A DNA stretch of 64,000 bases from positions 90,187 to 154,186 of the forward strand of contig CAIZNH010000041.1 of assembly GCA_903934325.1 (NCBI GenBank). The letters are read 5' to 3'. Position numbers and translations under genes: made by a program. Under the pieces are notes generated by a model that had not been told where the DNA came from, ran no database searches, and saw only the letters and a program-made list of their open reading frames with translations. The stretch is from an uncultured Alphaproteobacteria bacterium. GTDB lineage: Bacteria; Pseudomonadota; Alphaproteobacteria; Sphingomonadales; Sphingomonadaceae. This document shows positions 9,472 through 23,860 of the stretch, piece by piece. The stretch's first letter is position 1; the number at the start of each line of letters is the position of its first letter.

Positions 9472-9590
9472 GACATCCTTGTGAGCTTGCGCAACGTCCC
9501 GTGCCGCGCTGCCTGCGCAAGGTCAATCGCTTGTTGGCGCTTGGCGCGCGCCATGTTGCGCGAAAGGCACTTTTCGCTAAGGCTTGCGGG

Positions 9591-10871
9591 ATGGACAAAC
9601 TCATCATTCGTGGCGGCAACCGCCTTTCCGGCTCGATCCCGATTTCCGGCGCCAAGAACGCAGCGCTTACGCTGATCCCTTGCGCGCTTTTGACCGAGGA
9701 GCCGCTGACGCTGCGCAACCTGCCGCGGCTGGCGGATATCGACGGGTTCCAGCACCTGATGAACCAGTTCGGGGTCACCACGGTGATCCAGGGCACGCGT
9801 CCTGAAGATTTTGGCCGGGTGATGAGCCTTGAGGCGACCCGCATCACCTCCAACGTCGCGCCCTATGATCTGGTGCGCAAGATGCGCGCTTCGATCCTCG
9901 TGCTTGGGCCCATGCTGGCCCGCGCGGGCGAGGCGACGGTTTCGATGCCCGGCGGCTGCGCGATCGGCAACCGCCCGATCGACCTGCACCTGAAGGCGCT
10001 CGAAGCCTTCGGCGCGAAGATCGAGCTGGCGGCAGGCTATGTGCGGGCGATCCAGCCCGATGGCGGGATGCCGGGTGGCGATTTCGACTTCCCGGTGGTG
10101 AGCGTCGGCGCGACCGAGAATGCGCTGATGGCCGCCGTGCTGGCGAATGGCACCAGCCGGTTGTTCAACGCCGCGCGCGAGCCGGAAATCGTCGATCTGT
10201 GCAACATGCTCGTCGCGATGGGCGCGGAGATCGAGGGGATCGGCACCTCCAACCTCACCATCCACGGCGTGAAGCGCCTGCACGGCGCGACCTACCGCGT
10301 CATGCCTGACCGGATCGAGGCCGGCTCCTACGCCAGTGCGGCGGCGATCACGGGCGGCGAAGTGCGGCTCGAAGGCGCGCGCGCGGACGAGATGATGGCG
10401 ACGATCCACGCCCTACAAGCCATCGGCTGCGACGTGACGTGGGATGCCAAGAGCATCACGGTGGCTGCGAACGGCCCGCTGAAGGCCACCAACCTCACCA
10501 CCGCGCCCTATCCGGGCCTTGCCACCGACATGCAGGCGCAGCTGATGGCGCTGCTGTGCAAGGCCGAGGGCGCGAGCGTGCTGAAAGAGACGATCTTCGA
10601 AAACCGCTTCATGCACGTGCCGGAACTGGCGCGCATGGGGGCAGACATCACCACCGAAGGCCGCACCGCGATCGTCAAGGGTGTCGAGCGCCTGACCGGC
10701 GCCGAAGTCATGGCGACCGACCTGCGCGCTTCGATGAGCCTCGTCATCGCCGCGCTGGCTGCGGAAGGCGAGACGACCGTGCGCCGGCTCTACCACCTCG
10801 ACCGCGGTTACGAGCGGCTGGAGGAAAAGCTCCAGCTGGTCGGTGCGGATATCGAGCGGGTGGACGATTGA
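9591..10871 (+). CDS. murA: UDP-N-acetylglucosamine 1-carboxyvinyltransferase
   Basis: Catalyses the first committed step of peptidoglycan synthesis, transferring enolpyruvate from PEP to UDP-GlcNAc in the cytoplasm. The 426-residue protein has the conserved Lys22-Asn23 (SGAKNAAL) and the catalytic loop [15 protein letters not shown] with Cys123, the residue alkylated by fosfomycin. A cysteine here, not aspartate, predicts fosfomycin sensitivity of the enzyme. The ATG at 9591 is preferred over the long upstream extension of the open frame because it matches the family start MDKLIIRGG. Confidence 0.97.
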   Translation: MDKLIIRGGNRLSGSIPISGAKNAALTLIPCALLTEEPLTLRNLPRLADIDGFQHLMNQFGVTTVIQGTRPEDFGRVMSLEATRITSNVAPYDLVRKMRASILVLGPMLARAGEATVSMPGGCAIGNRPIDLHLKALEAFGAKIELAAGYVRAIQPDGGMPGGDFDFPVVSVGATENALMAAVLANGTSRLFNAAREPEIVDLCNMLVAMGAEIEGIGTSNLTIHGVKRLHGATYRVMPDRIEAGSYASAAAITGGEVRLEGARADEMMATIHALQAIGCDVTWDAKSITVAANGPLKATNLTTAPYPGLATDMQAQLMALLCKAEGASVLKETIFENRFMHVPELARMGADITTEGRTAIVKGVERLTGAEVMATDLRASMSLVIAALAAEGETTVRRLYHLDRGYERLEEKLQLVGADIERVDD

Positions 10872-10892
10872 GCTAGCCGAGGCCGCGTGGCC

Positions 10893-11618
10893 TCAGCAGC
10901 CCAGCATGTCGGCTAGCTCGGTCAGGCTCGTCGCTGACCATTCCCACGTTTGCGCGTGATGCGCATCGGGTGCGGGTGCGCCACCATATTCGTCCGTGCG
11001 GTCAACATAGGCAGTCATAAGCCCGCAAGCGCGCGCGGCGGCAAGATCGCCGTGATGCGCAGCGACGAGGCATAGCTCGCCCGGCGCGATGCCGAGGACT
11101 TCGGCGGTGCGCAGATAGGCCTGACGGTCAGGCTTGTAGAACCCGCTCACCTCCGCGCCGAGGATCGCATCCCACGGCAGGCCCGCCCCCCGCGCCATCG
11201 CCAGCAGCAGCGCGATATTGCCGTTGGAAAGCGTGACAATCGGCAGACGCGTCTTCAGCCGGGTCAGTCCTTCGACGGTATCGGGCCATGGATCGAGCCG
11301 GTGCCACGCGCGGTTCCAGTCGGCCAGCAGGTCCTCATCGAGGTCCGCCGGATCAATATCGCGCTCGCGCAAGGCGGCTTCGAGCATCTCGCGGTGGAGC
11401 ACATCGAGCACCTCAAAAGCGCGGCCCGATTTGCGCATCCCGATCATCGCCGCGATGTATTGCGCCCGCCATGCATCGGCGAAGGCCGCCGCATCGATAT
11501 CGCCCCGCCCGATGGCCGCGAGAAAGCTTGCGGATTCGCGCGTGACGCTGGTGCGCCAGTCAACGACCGTGCCGAAGACGTCGAAGGCGAGCGCCTTGGG
11601 AAGGAGCGGAGCGGACAT
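10893..11618 (-). CDS. HAD-superfamily hydrolase, haloacid dehalogenase type II-like
   Basis: A 241-residue HAD protein. Motif I is AFDVFGTVVDW (nucleophile Asp), motif II TLSNGN, motif III KPDRQAY, and the last acidic motif VAAHHGDLAAA. This is the layout of type II haloacid dehalogenases. True L-2-haloacid dehalogenases usually have an SSN-type motif near the final Asp; here it is AAHHGD, so halide substrates are doubtful and a phosphatase-like or other hydrolase role is as likely. The ATG lies 3 bp from the gltD stop on the same strand, so it may be the last gene of the gltBD transcript. Confidence 0.8.
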   Translation of the reverse strand: MSAPLLPKALAFDVFGTVVDWRTSVTRESASFLAAIGRGDIDAAAFADAWRAQYIAAMIGMRKSGRAFEVLDVLHREMLEAALRERDIDPADLDEDLLADWNRAWHRLDPWPDTVEGLTRLKTRLPIVTLSNGNIALLLAMARGAGLPWDAILGAEVSGFYKPDRQAYLRTAEVLGIAPGELCLVAAHHGDLAAARACGLMTAYVDRTDEYGGAPAPDAHHAQTWEWSATSLTELADMLGC

Positions 11619-11621
11619 GCC

Positions 11622-13058
11622 TCAGCGCGGCAGTTCGCTAACCCCCATCAGCGCTTCGTCAACGCTACGAGCGCACTGGCGGCCCTCGCGGATCGCCCAG
11701 ACGACGAGGCTCTGCCCGCGCCGCATGTCTCCGCAGGCGAAGACGCCGGCTTCGCTGGTGGCGTAGCTTTCGGTGTCGGCATCGACATTGCCGCGCGGGG
11801 ACAGCGCCACGCCCGCCTGTTCGAGCAGCCCGGCCTTCTTCGGCCCGACAAAGCCCATGGCGAGCAGGATCAGATCAGCCGGGATGGTGAATTCGCTGCC
11901 CGCGACTTCCTGCATCTGGCCGCCGATCCATTCGACCCGCACGCATTCGAGGCCGGTCACCGTCTCGCCGTCGCCGATCACGCGCTTGGTCAGCACGGCC
12001 CAGTCACGCTCCACGCCTTCCTGATGGCTCGACGAGGTGCGCAGCTTGAGCGGCCAATCGGGCCAGGTCAGCGCCTTGTCTTCCTTTTCGGGCGGCTTGG
12101 GCATGATTTCGAGCTGGGTGACGCTCTTGGCGCCCTGCCGGTTCGAGGTGCCGACACAGTCGCTTCCCGTATCGCCGCCGCCGATCACCACCACGTGCTT
12201 GCCGGTGGCGAGCAGCGAGCCGCGCGGGGCGGCGCGCAGTTCGTCGTCACCTGCGACACGCTTGTTCTGCTGGGTGAGGAATTCCATCGCAAGGCGCACG
12301 CCCTGCATCTCTGCGCCGGGGATCGACAGCGGGCGGGCATCTTCCGCGCCGCCGGCGAGCACCACCGCGTCGAAATTCTCCTTCAGCGAGGCGAAGGAGA
12401 TGTCGACGCCGACTTCCTTGGAGGTTTTGAAGGTCACCCCTTCGGCTTCCATCTGGACGCAGCGCCGGTTGATGAGGTGCTTTTCCATCTTGAAGTCGGG
12501 GATGCCGTAACGAAGCAACCCGCCGACGCGGTCGGACTTTTCGAACACCGTCACCGAATGGCCCGCACGCGCCAGCTGCTGAGCGCAGGCGAGCCCCGCC
12601 GGGCCGGAGCCGATGACGGCGACCGACTTGCCGGTCTTGGTTTCGGGCACCTTGGGCGTGATCCAGCCTTCCTTCCACCCGCGATCGACGATGGCGCATT
12701 CGATCGACTTGATGGTCACCGGCTGGTCGACAATGTTGAGCGTGCACGCCGCCTCGCACGGGGCGGGACAGATGCGGCCGGTGAATTCGGGGAAGTTGTT
12801 GGTGGAATGGAGCATATCGAGCGCACGCTTCCAGTCCGCCTCGTAGACGAGGTGGTTCCAGTCCGGGATCAGGTTGTTCACCGGACAGCCGTTATGGCAG
12901 TAGGGAATCCCGCAATTCATGCAGCGCGAGGCCTGCCCCGTCAGCGTCGTATCATCCGGCTGGACGACGAATTCGCGGTAGTTCTTCAGCCGCTCTTTCG
13001 GATCGAGATAGTCCCGCTCGCGGCGGTCCAATTCGAGAAATCCGGTTTCCTTGCCCAT
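11622..13058 (-). CDS. gltD: Glutamate synthase (NADPH) small subunit
   Basis: The beta subunit of glutamate synthase passes electrons from NADPH through FAD and iron-sulfur clusters to the large subunit. The 478-residue protein has N-terminal cluster cysteines in [14 protein letters not shown] (Cys46, 49, 54, 58) and CPAPCEAAC (Cys97, 101, 105), the FAD dinucleotide fold [13 protein letters not shown], and the NADPH fold [11 protein letters not shown]. It lies 23 bp downstream of gltB on the same strand, the usual operon order. Confidence 0.96.
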   Translation of the reverse strand: MGKETGFLELDRRERDYLDPKERLKNYREFVVQPDDTTLTGQASRCMNCGIPYCHNGCPVNNLIPDWNHLVYEADWKRALDMLHSTNNFPEFTGRICPAPCEAACTLNIVDQPVTIKSIECAIVDRGWKEGWITPKVPETKTGKSVAVIGSGPAGLACAQQLARAGHSVTVFEKSDRVGGLLRYGIPDFKMEKHLINRRCVQMEAEGVTFKTSKEVGVDISFASLKENFDAVVLAGGAEDARPLSIPGAEMQGVRLAMEFLTQQNKRVAGDDELRAAPRGSLLATGKHVVVIGGGDTGSDCVGTSNRQGAKSVTQLEIMPKPPEKEDKALTWPDWPLKLRTSSSHQEGVERDWAVLTKRVIGDGETVTGLECVRVEWIGGQMQEVAGSEFTIPADLILLAMGFVGPKKAGLLEQAGVALSPRGNVDADTESYATSEAGVFACGDMRRGQSLVVWAIREGRQCARSVDEALMGVSELPR

Positions 13059-13081
13059 GTCTCAGTCTCGTTCCTGAAGTC

Positions 13082-17722
<4,641 letters not shown>

Positions 17723-17919
17723 GGCAAAAGTCCGATCTGTCAGATGCCGACAAGCGCGATGCTGGCGCGTGCCTAACGGGCGCAAGGCGGCGATTATTCC
17801 GGACAAGCCTCGCCGCAGGCGGCCTGCCTTGCCCGGTTTCGGCCCCCTCATGCCGACAGGAAGCGGTTTTGGCAATGGGTTTGGGTGAAGTATTATTTCT
17901 CGCAGAGGTATTCAAACTA

Positions 17920-17949
17920 TCAATTGATTGCGCTCACCGCATCAATTGA
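17920..17949. promoter_or_regulatory. Pair of TCAATTGA palindromes upstream of gltB
   Basis: Two identical 8-bp palindromes TCAATTGA at 17920-17927 and 17942-17949 have centres 22 bp apart, about two helical turns. They sit in an AT-rich patch inside the 265-bp gap upstream of gltB. A dimeric regulator binding both sites on one face would suit this geometry. No regulator is identified. Confidence 0.35.
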
Positions 17950-17987
17950 ACCAGCCACTTGCAGGTTTTGCGGGAATCAGGCGGGCC

Positions 17988-18959
17988 TCAGGCGGCCCCG
18001 CGCAGTTCAGCCAAGCGGCTGAGCGCCGCGCGCAGCGGTTCGCTGTGGCCTTCGCCTGCGCCCTCGCGGCTCAAGGCGGCGAGCGCCTTCAGCGCCTCGG
18101 CCAGTGCGGCGTCGCGGCCGGCGAGGTCGACCGGCTGGGCGGTCTGGCCCGGCGGAACCGACTGGTGTTCGTGCAGCGCGGCGGCGAAGCGCTCGACCAT
18201 CTGGATCATGCTGAGTTCGCTGGTCGGCACGGCGCGCAGGCGCTCGATCGCGCTGGGGCTGAGCGGACGCGGCGCAGGGCGGCGCAGGTCGGCCACCGGA
18301 GGCGGGGCGGGCCGGGGCGCGGGCTCGGGTGCGGGTGCCACGGCAAAAGCCGGAGCGGGGGCTTGCGCGGGCGGGGCAGCAAGCTCGGCCTCGGGCTCAT
18401 CCTCGGCCGGCTCTTCCACCCACACCGCATTGCGGCCCGGAAGCGCGCCGAATTCGGCGAGATCGAGTTCAAGCGGGGCGTCGGCTGCGCGCTCATATGC
18501 CGCTTCGGCTTCGTATTCTGGGCGGAAGCGCGGTTCGGACGCGGCAAAGGGGATGGTCTCGACCGGCGCATCAAGGCTCGCGCTGCCGAGATCGGTAAGA
18601 GGGTCGATGGTGCGCACCTTGCGCACCGCGCGGGCAGCGATCGACGGCGTGTTCCTGGGGTTGCGGCGACTGACGCTGATCGTTCCGGCGAGCACCAGCA
18701 TGATGATGCCCACCACCATGGCGGCGAGGCCTGCAAGCGCGAAGCGGCCCGTGCCGCCAAGTTTGCCCATGCCGATCCGTGCGGCCGCATCGAGCACCAG
18801 ATCAACCGGGAGCGCCATCGTCACGAAGAAGCCCAGCATCGCGCCCCACAGGGCCAGAACCGTGCCGAACAGCGGATGGGCGCGCAGCGGCTGGCGCACA
18901 CGTGCGGGCGCCTTGGCGCGCTTCTGCTGTGCTTCCTTGTTCTGCCGCCCGAATGCCAT
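17988..18959 (-). CDS. Two-helix membrane protein with Pro/Ala-rich cytoplasmic or periplasmic tail
   Basis: Not recognised as a named family. From the ATG at 18959 the product is 323 residues: a basic N-terminus, two membrane helices at about 32-50 and 72-95, then an acidic region and a stretch rich in Pro and Ala (about 190-230), ending in a helical, possibly coiled C-terminus (SELSMIQMVERFAAALHEHQ). A GTG at 18992 is in frame, but the ATG has a better ribosome-binding site (AGGATAG) and sits 7 bp after the glycosyltransferase stop at 18967, so the two are likely co-transcribed. A role in envelope or polysaccharide assembly is only a guess from context. Confidence 0.7.
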   Translation of the reverse strand: MAFGRQNKEAQQKRAKAPARVRQPLRAHPLFGTVLALWGAMLGFFVTMALPVDLVLDAAARIGMGKLGGTGRFALAGLAAMVVGIIMLVLAGTISVSRRNPRNTPSIAARAVRKVRTIDPLTDLGSASLDAPVETIPFAASEPRFRPEYEAEAAYERAADAPLELDLAEFGALPGRNAVWVEEPAEDEPEAELAAPPAQAPAPAFAVAPAPEPAPRPAPPPVADLRRPAPRPLSPSAIERLRAVPTSELSMIQMVERFAAALHEHQSVPPGQTAQPVDLAGRDAALAEALKALAALSREGAGEGHSEPLRAALSRLAELRGAA

Positions 18960-18966
18960 CGGCTCA

Positions 18967-20156
18967 CTATCCTGCTTTGCGTCGATGCCCACCGGCTAGC
19001 AAGAGATGGTAAACAGACAGATAATCGCGCGCATTTGCCGCCCAGTCGTGGCGAGCGCGGACATGGGCCACGGCGCGGTCTTTCATCGCCTCCCAGCCCG
19101 CGCGCGCGTCGAGCAGCCGGGCGAGCGCGGCGGCACAGGCGGCCGGATCATCGGGGGCGAAGAGCGTGCCTGTCTCGCCATCGGTGATGAGTTCGCGGTG
19201 TCCGCCGACGCTCGATGCCGCGACGAGGCGGCGCTGGGCCATCGCTTCCAGCGGCTTCAGCGGCGTGACGAGATCGGTGAGGCGCTGCCCTTTGCGCGGA
19301 TAGGCGAGCACATCGACCAGCGAATAGTAGCGCTCGACCTGCGTGTGCGGCACGCGGCCGGTGAAGATCACGGCCTCGGGCTCGGGCAGGGCGGCAGCGG
19401 CGGCGCGCCAGGCGGCGTCCATCGGCCCCGCGCCCACCAGCAGCAGCCTTGCCCCCGGGTGCGACTGGCGCAGGAGCGGCATGGCGGCGATCAGATCATC
19501 GACGCCCTCATAGGCATAGAAACTGCCGATATAGCCGATAACCGGAGCGCCGTGCGCAAGGCCGAGGTCGCGTGCGAGGTTCTCGTCGCGGCTCACCGGC
19601 TCGCCGAACAGCTCCAGATCGACCCCGTTGGGCATGATTGCGATGCGATCGGCAGGAATGCCGCGGGCGACCAGATCGTCCTTGAGGCCGTGGCAGATGG
19701 TGAACACCGCATCGGCCTGCCGCACCACCCGCGTCTCCAGCGCGCGGGTCAGGCGGTATTTGAGACTGCCCTCGGTGCCGGACAGATTGCCGACCGCCGC
19801 ATCCTCCCAGAAGGCGCGGATCTCGTAGACGAAAGGCACGCCCAGCGCGCGGGCGGCGCGGCTGGCGGCGGCGCCGCACAGGGCGGGGGAGTGGATCGCC
19901 GCATCCAGCGCCTCGATCTCGCCCAGTTCGCGCAAAGGCGGGGGGCCTTCGGGCAGACCGGGGTGCGGTGGAAGACAAGCCCGTCGGCCTCCTCGGGCGA
20001 GGGACCGGCGGGGGCTTCGAGGTTGTGCCGCTGGCCGGTGATGCCGCGCACCTCCAGCCCGTGGCCCGCCTGCGCCTTCAGGATCGCGCGGGTGCGGAAG
20101 GTGTAGCCGCTGTGGAGCGGGAGCGAATGATCAAGGACGTGGAGAACGCGGGTCAT
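18967..20156 (-). pseudogene. Exosortase-A-type family 4 glycosyltransferase, frameshifted
   Basis: Two reading frames together make one GT4 glycosyltransferase. The N-terminal part starts at 20156 with MTRVLHVLDHSLPLHSGYTF, a signature of the exosortase-A-associated sugar transferases. The larger part continues in another frame from about 19956 with LPEGPPPLRELGEIEAL and includes PNGVDLELF, GYIGSFYAYEGVDDL and the donor-site region TPLKPLEAMA. The frames join if one base is restored near 19957 (after ...FHRTP, where two bases remain between in-frame codons). The rest is intact, so either the lesion is recent or it is a sequence error. If functional, it adds a sugar during exopolysaccharide or protein-glycan assembly. 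Confidence 0.85.
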
Positions 20157-20247
20157 GGGCCAAGGCTGTAACGCAGCCGTGCTTAACGCCGCGTCAACTG
20201 CCTGCGGCGTATGACGCCAGCCTGCGCCCCTTTGGAGCCCCGTTTCG

Positions 20248-20484
20248 ATGATCGACTATTTTGCGCTTGCTCTCGGCCATGGCCTGATGGCCATCGCGCT
20301 GCTGCGGCTGGTGCTGCGCGAGGATTGCGATGCCGATCCGCTGATCGAAACGCTCAAGGCCGATATCGCCGCCGACCGCATGGCCACCAGCACCGCCGGC
20401 CGCAACGCCGCGCGCCGGGCGCGGACGCAGGAAGCGGAAAACGAAGACGAGAGCGATCCCCGCGCTCAAGTAGCGAAGCGGTAG
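20248..20484 (+). CDS. Small hypothetical membrane-anchored protein
   Basis: A 78-residue protein with one N-terminal hydrophobic helix (YFALALGHGLMAIALLRLVL) followed by a charged, Ala/Arg- and Glu-rich soluble tail. It sits 9 bp before the O-ligase gene on the same strand and diverges from the glycosyltransferase, so it probably belongs to the polysaccharide cluster. I do not recognise the family. The position just after the divergent promoter region and tight spacing to the next gene support it being real. Confidence 0.6.
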   Translation: MIDYFALALGHGLMAIALLRLVLREDCDADPLIETLKADIAADRMATSTAGRNAARRARTQEAENEDESDPRAQVAKR

Positions 20485-20493
20485 CGCACAAAA

Positions 20494-21876
20494 ATGCTCG
20501 ATCTCGTCTTCCTTGCCTTCATCGGCTACGTCCTGCTGCTCGGATTGAAGCGTCCGTTCCTGTGGGTGCTGCTCTATGTCTATATCGACATTCTCGCGCC
20601 CCAGCGGATCGGCTATTCGCTGATCGCCACTCTGCCGGTGTCGCTGATCGCCTTTGCTGCGGCCTTTGGCGGCTGGCTGGCGCTGGATCGCAAGGAGGGC
20701 GGGCGCTTCACGGTGCGGCAGGGGCTGATGCTGGCGCTGCTGGTCTATTGCTGGTGGACCACCGGCCACGCCGATTTCCCGGCCGATGCGGCGACCAAGT
20801 GGGACTGGGTGTGGAAGGCGCTGCTCTTCGCGATTTTCCTGCCCTTCACGCTCACCACCCGCGCCCGGATCGAAGGTCTTGCGCTGATGCTGGTGCTGGC
20901 GATTGCCACGATCGTGATCGGCACCGGCATGAAGACCGTGCTGGGCGGCGGCGGCTATCAGAACCTCAAGTTCTTCGTGAACGACAATAGCGGCGTCTAT
21001 GAAAGCTCCACGCTGGCGACGGTTGCAATCGGGCTGATCCCGACGATCTGGTGGCTCGTGCGCCACGGCACGATCTTCCGTCCGCACTGGACGGTCACCG
21101 CCTTTGCGGTCGCTCTGACCTTTGCCTGTCTGATGGTGCCGATCGGCACCGAGGCGCGTACCGGCCTCTTGTGCATCGCCGCGCTCGCCGTGCTGCTGCT
21201 GCGCTAAACCAAGCGGCGGCTGGTGTTCGTGATCGGCGCAGGGGTGCTGGGCCTCACCGCTCTGCCCTTCCTGCCGCAGTCCTATTACCAGCGCATGGCC
21301 ACCCTTGCCGAACCGGGCGGGGATGAAAGCGCCTCGACCCGCGTCGCGGTGTGGGAATGGACGCTCGATTACGTTGCGCAGAAGCCCCTTGGCGGAGGGT
21401 TCGATGCCTATCGCTCCAACCGCTTCACCTATGTCATGCCGGTCAAGCAGGTGAACGGGAACACCACCACGGTCACCTATCAGGAGGTCGAGGACAAGGG
21501 CCGCGCCTTCCACTCCTCGATCTTCGAATTGCTGGGCGAACAGGGCTGGCCGGGGCTGATCATCTGGCTGGCGCTGCATGGCCTCGGGCTGTGGCAGATG
21601 GAACGGATCTACCGCCGCTGGAAGGGTGCCAAAGACGAGGCCGAAGCGTGGATCTCGCCGCTGGCTGCCGCGCTGGAGATGGGCGCGCTGATCTATCTCG
21701 TCGGCGCGCTGTTCCAGGGGATCGGCTATCAGCCGGTGATGCTGATGCTGGTGGGTCTGCAGATCGGGCTCGCCACCTATTGCGCGCGGATCGATTCGGT
21801 GCGCGCCGGGCGCGAGCGCAGCCGCAAGCGGCGCGAGGCGATCGCCACCAAGATGGGCGGTGCCGTAGCGGCATAG
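20494..21876 (+). pseudogene. O-antigen ligase-like protein (exosortase-A-associated O-glycosylation ligase type), nonsense codon
   Basis: One continuous frame of 460 residues broken by a single TAA at 21205-21207. The first part (MLDLVFLAFIGYVLLLGLKRP...) and the part after the stop (TKRRLVFVIGAGVLGLTALPFLP...) are in the same frame and together give the full multi-helix membrane protein of the O-ligase family, including the large loop motif NNSGVYESSTLA and the WzyC-like GEQGWPGLIIWL. A tyrosine codon at the stop (TAC to TAA) would restore LLLRYTKRR. The neighbouring glycosyltransferase is also broken, so the whole polysaccharide or glycosylation step may be lost, or both may be sequence errors. 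Confidence 0.82.
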
Positions 21877-21987
21877 CGCGCCGCGATTCTGGCCCGTTGC
21901 GCTCCCCCTGATGATGCGCCATGAAGCGCCCGCACAGACGCACGGAGGGCACGGGATCCCGCCGGCTGCATGAAGAGGAGGAGCCCC

Positions 21988-22437
21988 ATGAACGCACAGG
22001 AATTGGCCGCCAAGGTCGGCGAAGTGATCGGCACCAGCGACTGGGTCGAAATGAGCCAGGAACGCATCAACCAGTTCGCCGAGGCCACCGGTGACCACCA
22101 GTTCATCCACATCAACGAAGAGATGGCCAAGATGACCCCGTTCGGCGGGACCATCGCGCATGGCTTCCTCACCTTGTCGATGATCCCCTATCTCGGCGCC
22201 CAGGGCGGCGCACCGCGGGTCGACGGCGTGAAGATGGGCGTCAACTACGGCGGCAACAAGACGCGCTTCATCGCGCCCGTCCGCGCCGGCAAGCGCATCC
22301 GCGGCCACTGGAAGCTGATCGAGATGGTCGAGAAGCGCCCCGGCCAGTGGCAGCAGACCTGCGAAATCACCATGGAGATCGAGGGCGAGGAAAAGCCCGC
22401 GCTGATCTGCGAGTGGATCACGCAGTTCTTCATCTGA
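21988..22437 (+). CDS. MaoC-like (R)-specific enoyl-CoA hydratase
   Basis: A 149-residue hot-dog protein that hydrates trans-2-enoyl-CoA to (R)-3-hydroxyacyl-CoA, the step that can feed beta-oxidation intermediates into polyhydroxyalkanoate. The catalytic Asp/His motif is FAEATGDHQFIHI, and the second conserved block is FGGTIAHGFLTLS. The ATG at 21988 has the strong ribosome-binding site AGGAGG; an earlier in-frame ATG lacks one. A thiolase gene follows on the same strand after a REP-like pair, and a PHA depolymerase lies 3 kb further on, which fits a PHA-linked role (inference). Confidence 0.92.
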   Translation: MNAQELAAKVGEVIGTSDWVEMSQERINQFAEATGDHQFIHINEEMAKMTPFGGTIAHGFLTLSMIPYLGAQGGAPRVDGVKMGVNYGGNKTRFIAPVRAGKRIRGHWKLIEMVEKRPGQWQQTCEITMEIEGEEKPALICEWITQFFI

Positions 22438-22455
22438 TTGCGATTTTAGATTGAT

Positions 22456-22537
22456 CGTCACCCCGGCGCAGGCCGGGGCCCAGAGCCGCAAGCTCCGCTT
22501 TTGTCGTCACTGGATCCCGGCTTTCGCCGGGATGACG
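22456..22537. repeat. REP-like inverted pair, CGTCA-CCCGGC type
   Basis: Two inverted copies of a 28-bp unit lie between the hydratase and thiolase genes. One copy is at 22456-22483 (CGTCACCCCGGCG...GGGGCCCAG). Its inverted partner at 22510-22537 reads, on the minus strand, CGTCATCCCGGCG...CGGGATCCAG. Each unit is itself a GC-rich hairpin. This unit type is widespread in alphaproteobacterial genomes. Confidence 0.85.
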
Positions 22538-22568
22538 GCTGCAACACAATAACAAGGATACCCCCATC

Positions 22569-23750
22569 ATGGCACGTGACGCCGTCATCGTCTCCACCGC
22601 CCGCACGCCGATCGGGCGCGCATACAAGGGTGCTTTCAATGCCACCCCCGGCGCCACGCTGGGCGCGCTGAGCCTTGCCCCCGCGATCGAGCGCGCCGGT
22701 ATCGAAGCCGGCCAGATCGACGACGTGGTGTGGGGCGCGGTGCTGACCCAGGGCACCCAGTCGGGCAATATCGGCCGTCAGGTCGCGCTGCGCGCGGGCT
22801 GCCCGGTGGGCGTTTCGGCCCAGACCATCGACCGCCAGTGCTCTTCGGGCCTGATGGCGATCGCCACCGCGGCCAAGCAGATCATCGTCGACAACATGGA
22901 TATCGTCGTCGGCGGCGGGCAGGACTCGATCTCGATGGTGCAGACCCCCGAGATGCGCGTCGCCCCCGATCGCTCGCTGATCGCGATGCACAAGGACGTC
23001 TACATGCCGATGCTCGGCACCGCCGAGACGGTCGCCAAGCGCTACAATGTCAGCCGCGAGGCGCAGGACGAATACGCCTACCAGTCGCAGATGCGCACCG
23101 CTGCCGCGCAGGCCGCCGGGCTGTTCGATGCCGAAATCGTCCCCGTCACCACCACCATGAACGTGATGGACAAGGAGACGAAGGAAGTTTCGCAGGTCGA
23201 ATTCACCCTCACCAAGGATGAAGGCAACCGCCCCGAAACCACGCTTGCAGGCCTTCAGGGCCTCCAGCCGGTGATGGGTCCGGGCATGAACATCACCGCC
23301 GGCAACGCCTCGCAGCTGTCGGACGGATCCTCGGCTGCGGTGCTGATGGAAGCAAAGCTTGCCGAACAGCGCGGGCTCCAGCCGCTCGGCCGCTATGTCG
23401 GCATGGCGGTCGCCGGCACCGAGCCCGACGAAATGGGCATCGGCCCGGTCTTCGCGATCCCGAAGCTGCTCAAGCAGACCGGCCTCAAGATGGACGACAT
23501 CGGCCTGTGGGAGCTGAACGAGGCTTTCGCGGTGCAGGTGCTCTATTGCCGCGACACGCTCGGCATCGACAATGACATCCTCAACGTCAACGGCGGCTCG
23601 ATCTCGATCGGCCACCCCTACGGCATGACCGGCGCGCGCTGCACCGGCCACGCGCTGATCGAAGGCAAGCGCCGCGGGGCGAAGTATGTCGTCGTCACCA
23701 TGTGCGTGGGCGGCGGCATGGGCGCGGCCGGCCTGTTCGAGGTGTTCTAA
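22569..23750 (+). CDS. Thiolase (acetyl-CoA C-acyltransferase)
   Basis: A 393-residue thiolase. It carries the acyl-accepting cysteine in DRQCSSG (Cys91), the active-site His in [10 protein letters not shown] and the second catalytic Cys in [11 protein letters not shown]. It may cleave 3-ketoacyl-CoA in beta-oxidation or condense two acetyl-CoA; sequence alone does not separate FadA from PhaA types. The gene follows the MaoC hydratase on the same strand and ends in a clear terminator at 23777-23802. Confidence 0.93.
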   Translation: MARDAVIVSTARTPIGRAYKGAFNATPGATLGALSLAPAIERAGIEAGQIDDVVWGAVLTQGTQSGNIGRQVALRAGCPVGVSAQTIDRQCSSGLMAIATAAKQIIVDNMDIVVGGGQDSISMVQTPEMRVAPDRSLIAMHKDVYMPMLGTAETVAKRYNVSREAQDEYAYQSQMRTAAAQAAGLFDAEIVPVTTTMNVMDKETKEVSQVEFTLTKDEGNRPETTLAGLQGLQPVMGPGMNITAGNASQLSDGSSAAVLMEAKLAEQRGLQPLGRYVGMAVAGTEPDEMGIGPVFAIPKLLKQTGLKMDDIGLWELNEAFAVQVLYCRDTLGIDNDILNVNGGSISIGHPYGMTGARCTGHALIEGKRRGAKYVVVTMCVGGGMGAAGLFEVF

Positions 23751-23776
23751 GCTGGAATACCCCATAGGATATGCAG

Positions 23777-23810
23777 CGGCGCGGGGGCGGGCTCCCGCGC
23801 CGTTTGCTTT
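23777..23810 (+). terminator. Rho-independent terminator after thiolase
   Basis: A 9-bp perfect stem CGGCGCGGG/CCCGCGCCG (23777-23785 with 23794-23802) is followed by TTTGCTTT. It lies 27 bp past the thiolase stop. Confidence 0.8.
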
Positions 23811-23860
23811 ATGCGCCGCCCGCGCTAGGCAGGGGTGAAGCGCAACCGTAGGAGGCCGCC

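Noticed and set aside
10879..10894. Hairpin GAGGCC/GGCCTC between murA and the HAD gene
   Set aside because: No T tract follows on either strand and it reaches into the HAD stop codon, so it is too weak to call a terminator.
19508..19978. A third-frame open frame inside the glycosyltransferase
   Set aside because: It overlaps the two frames that together form the recognisable protein and has no motif of its own.
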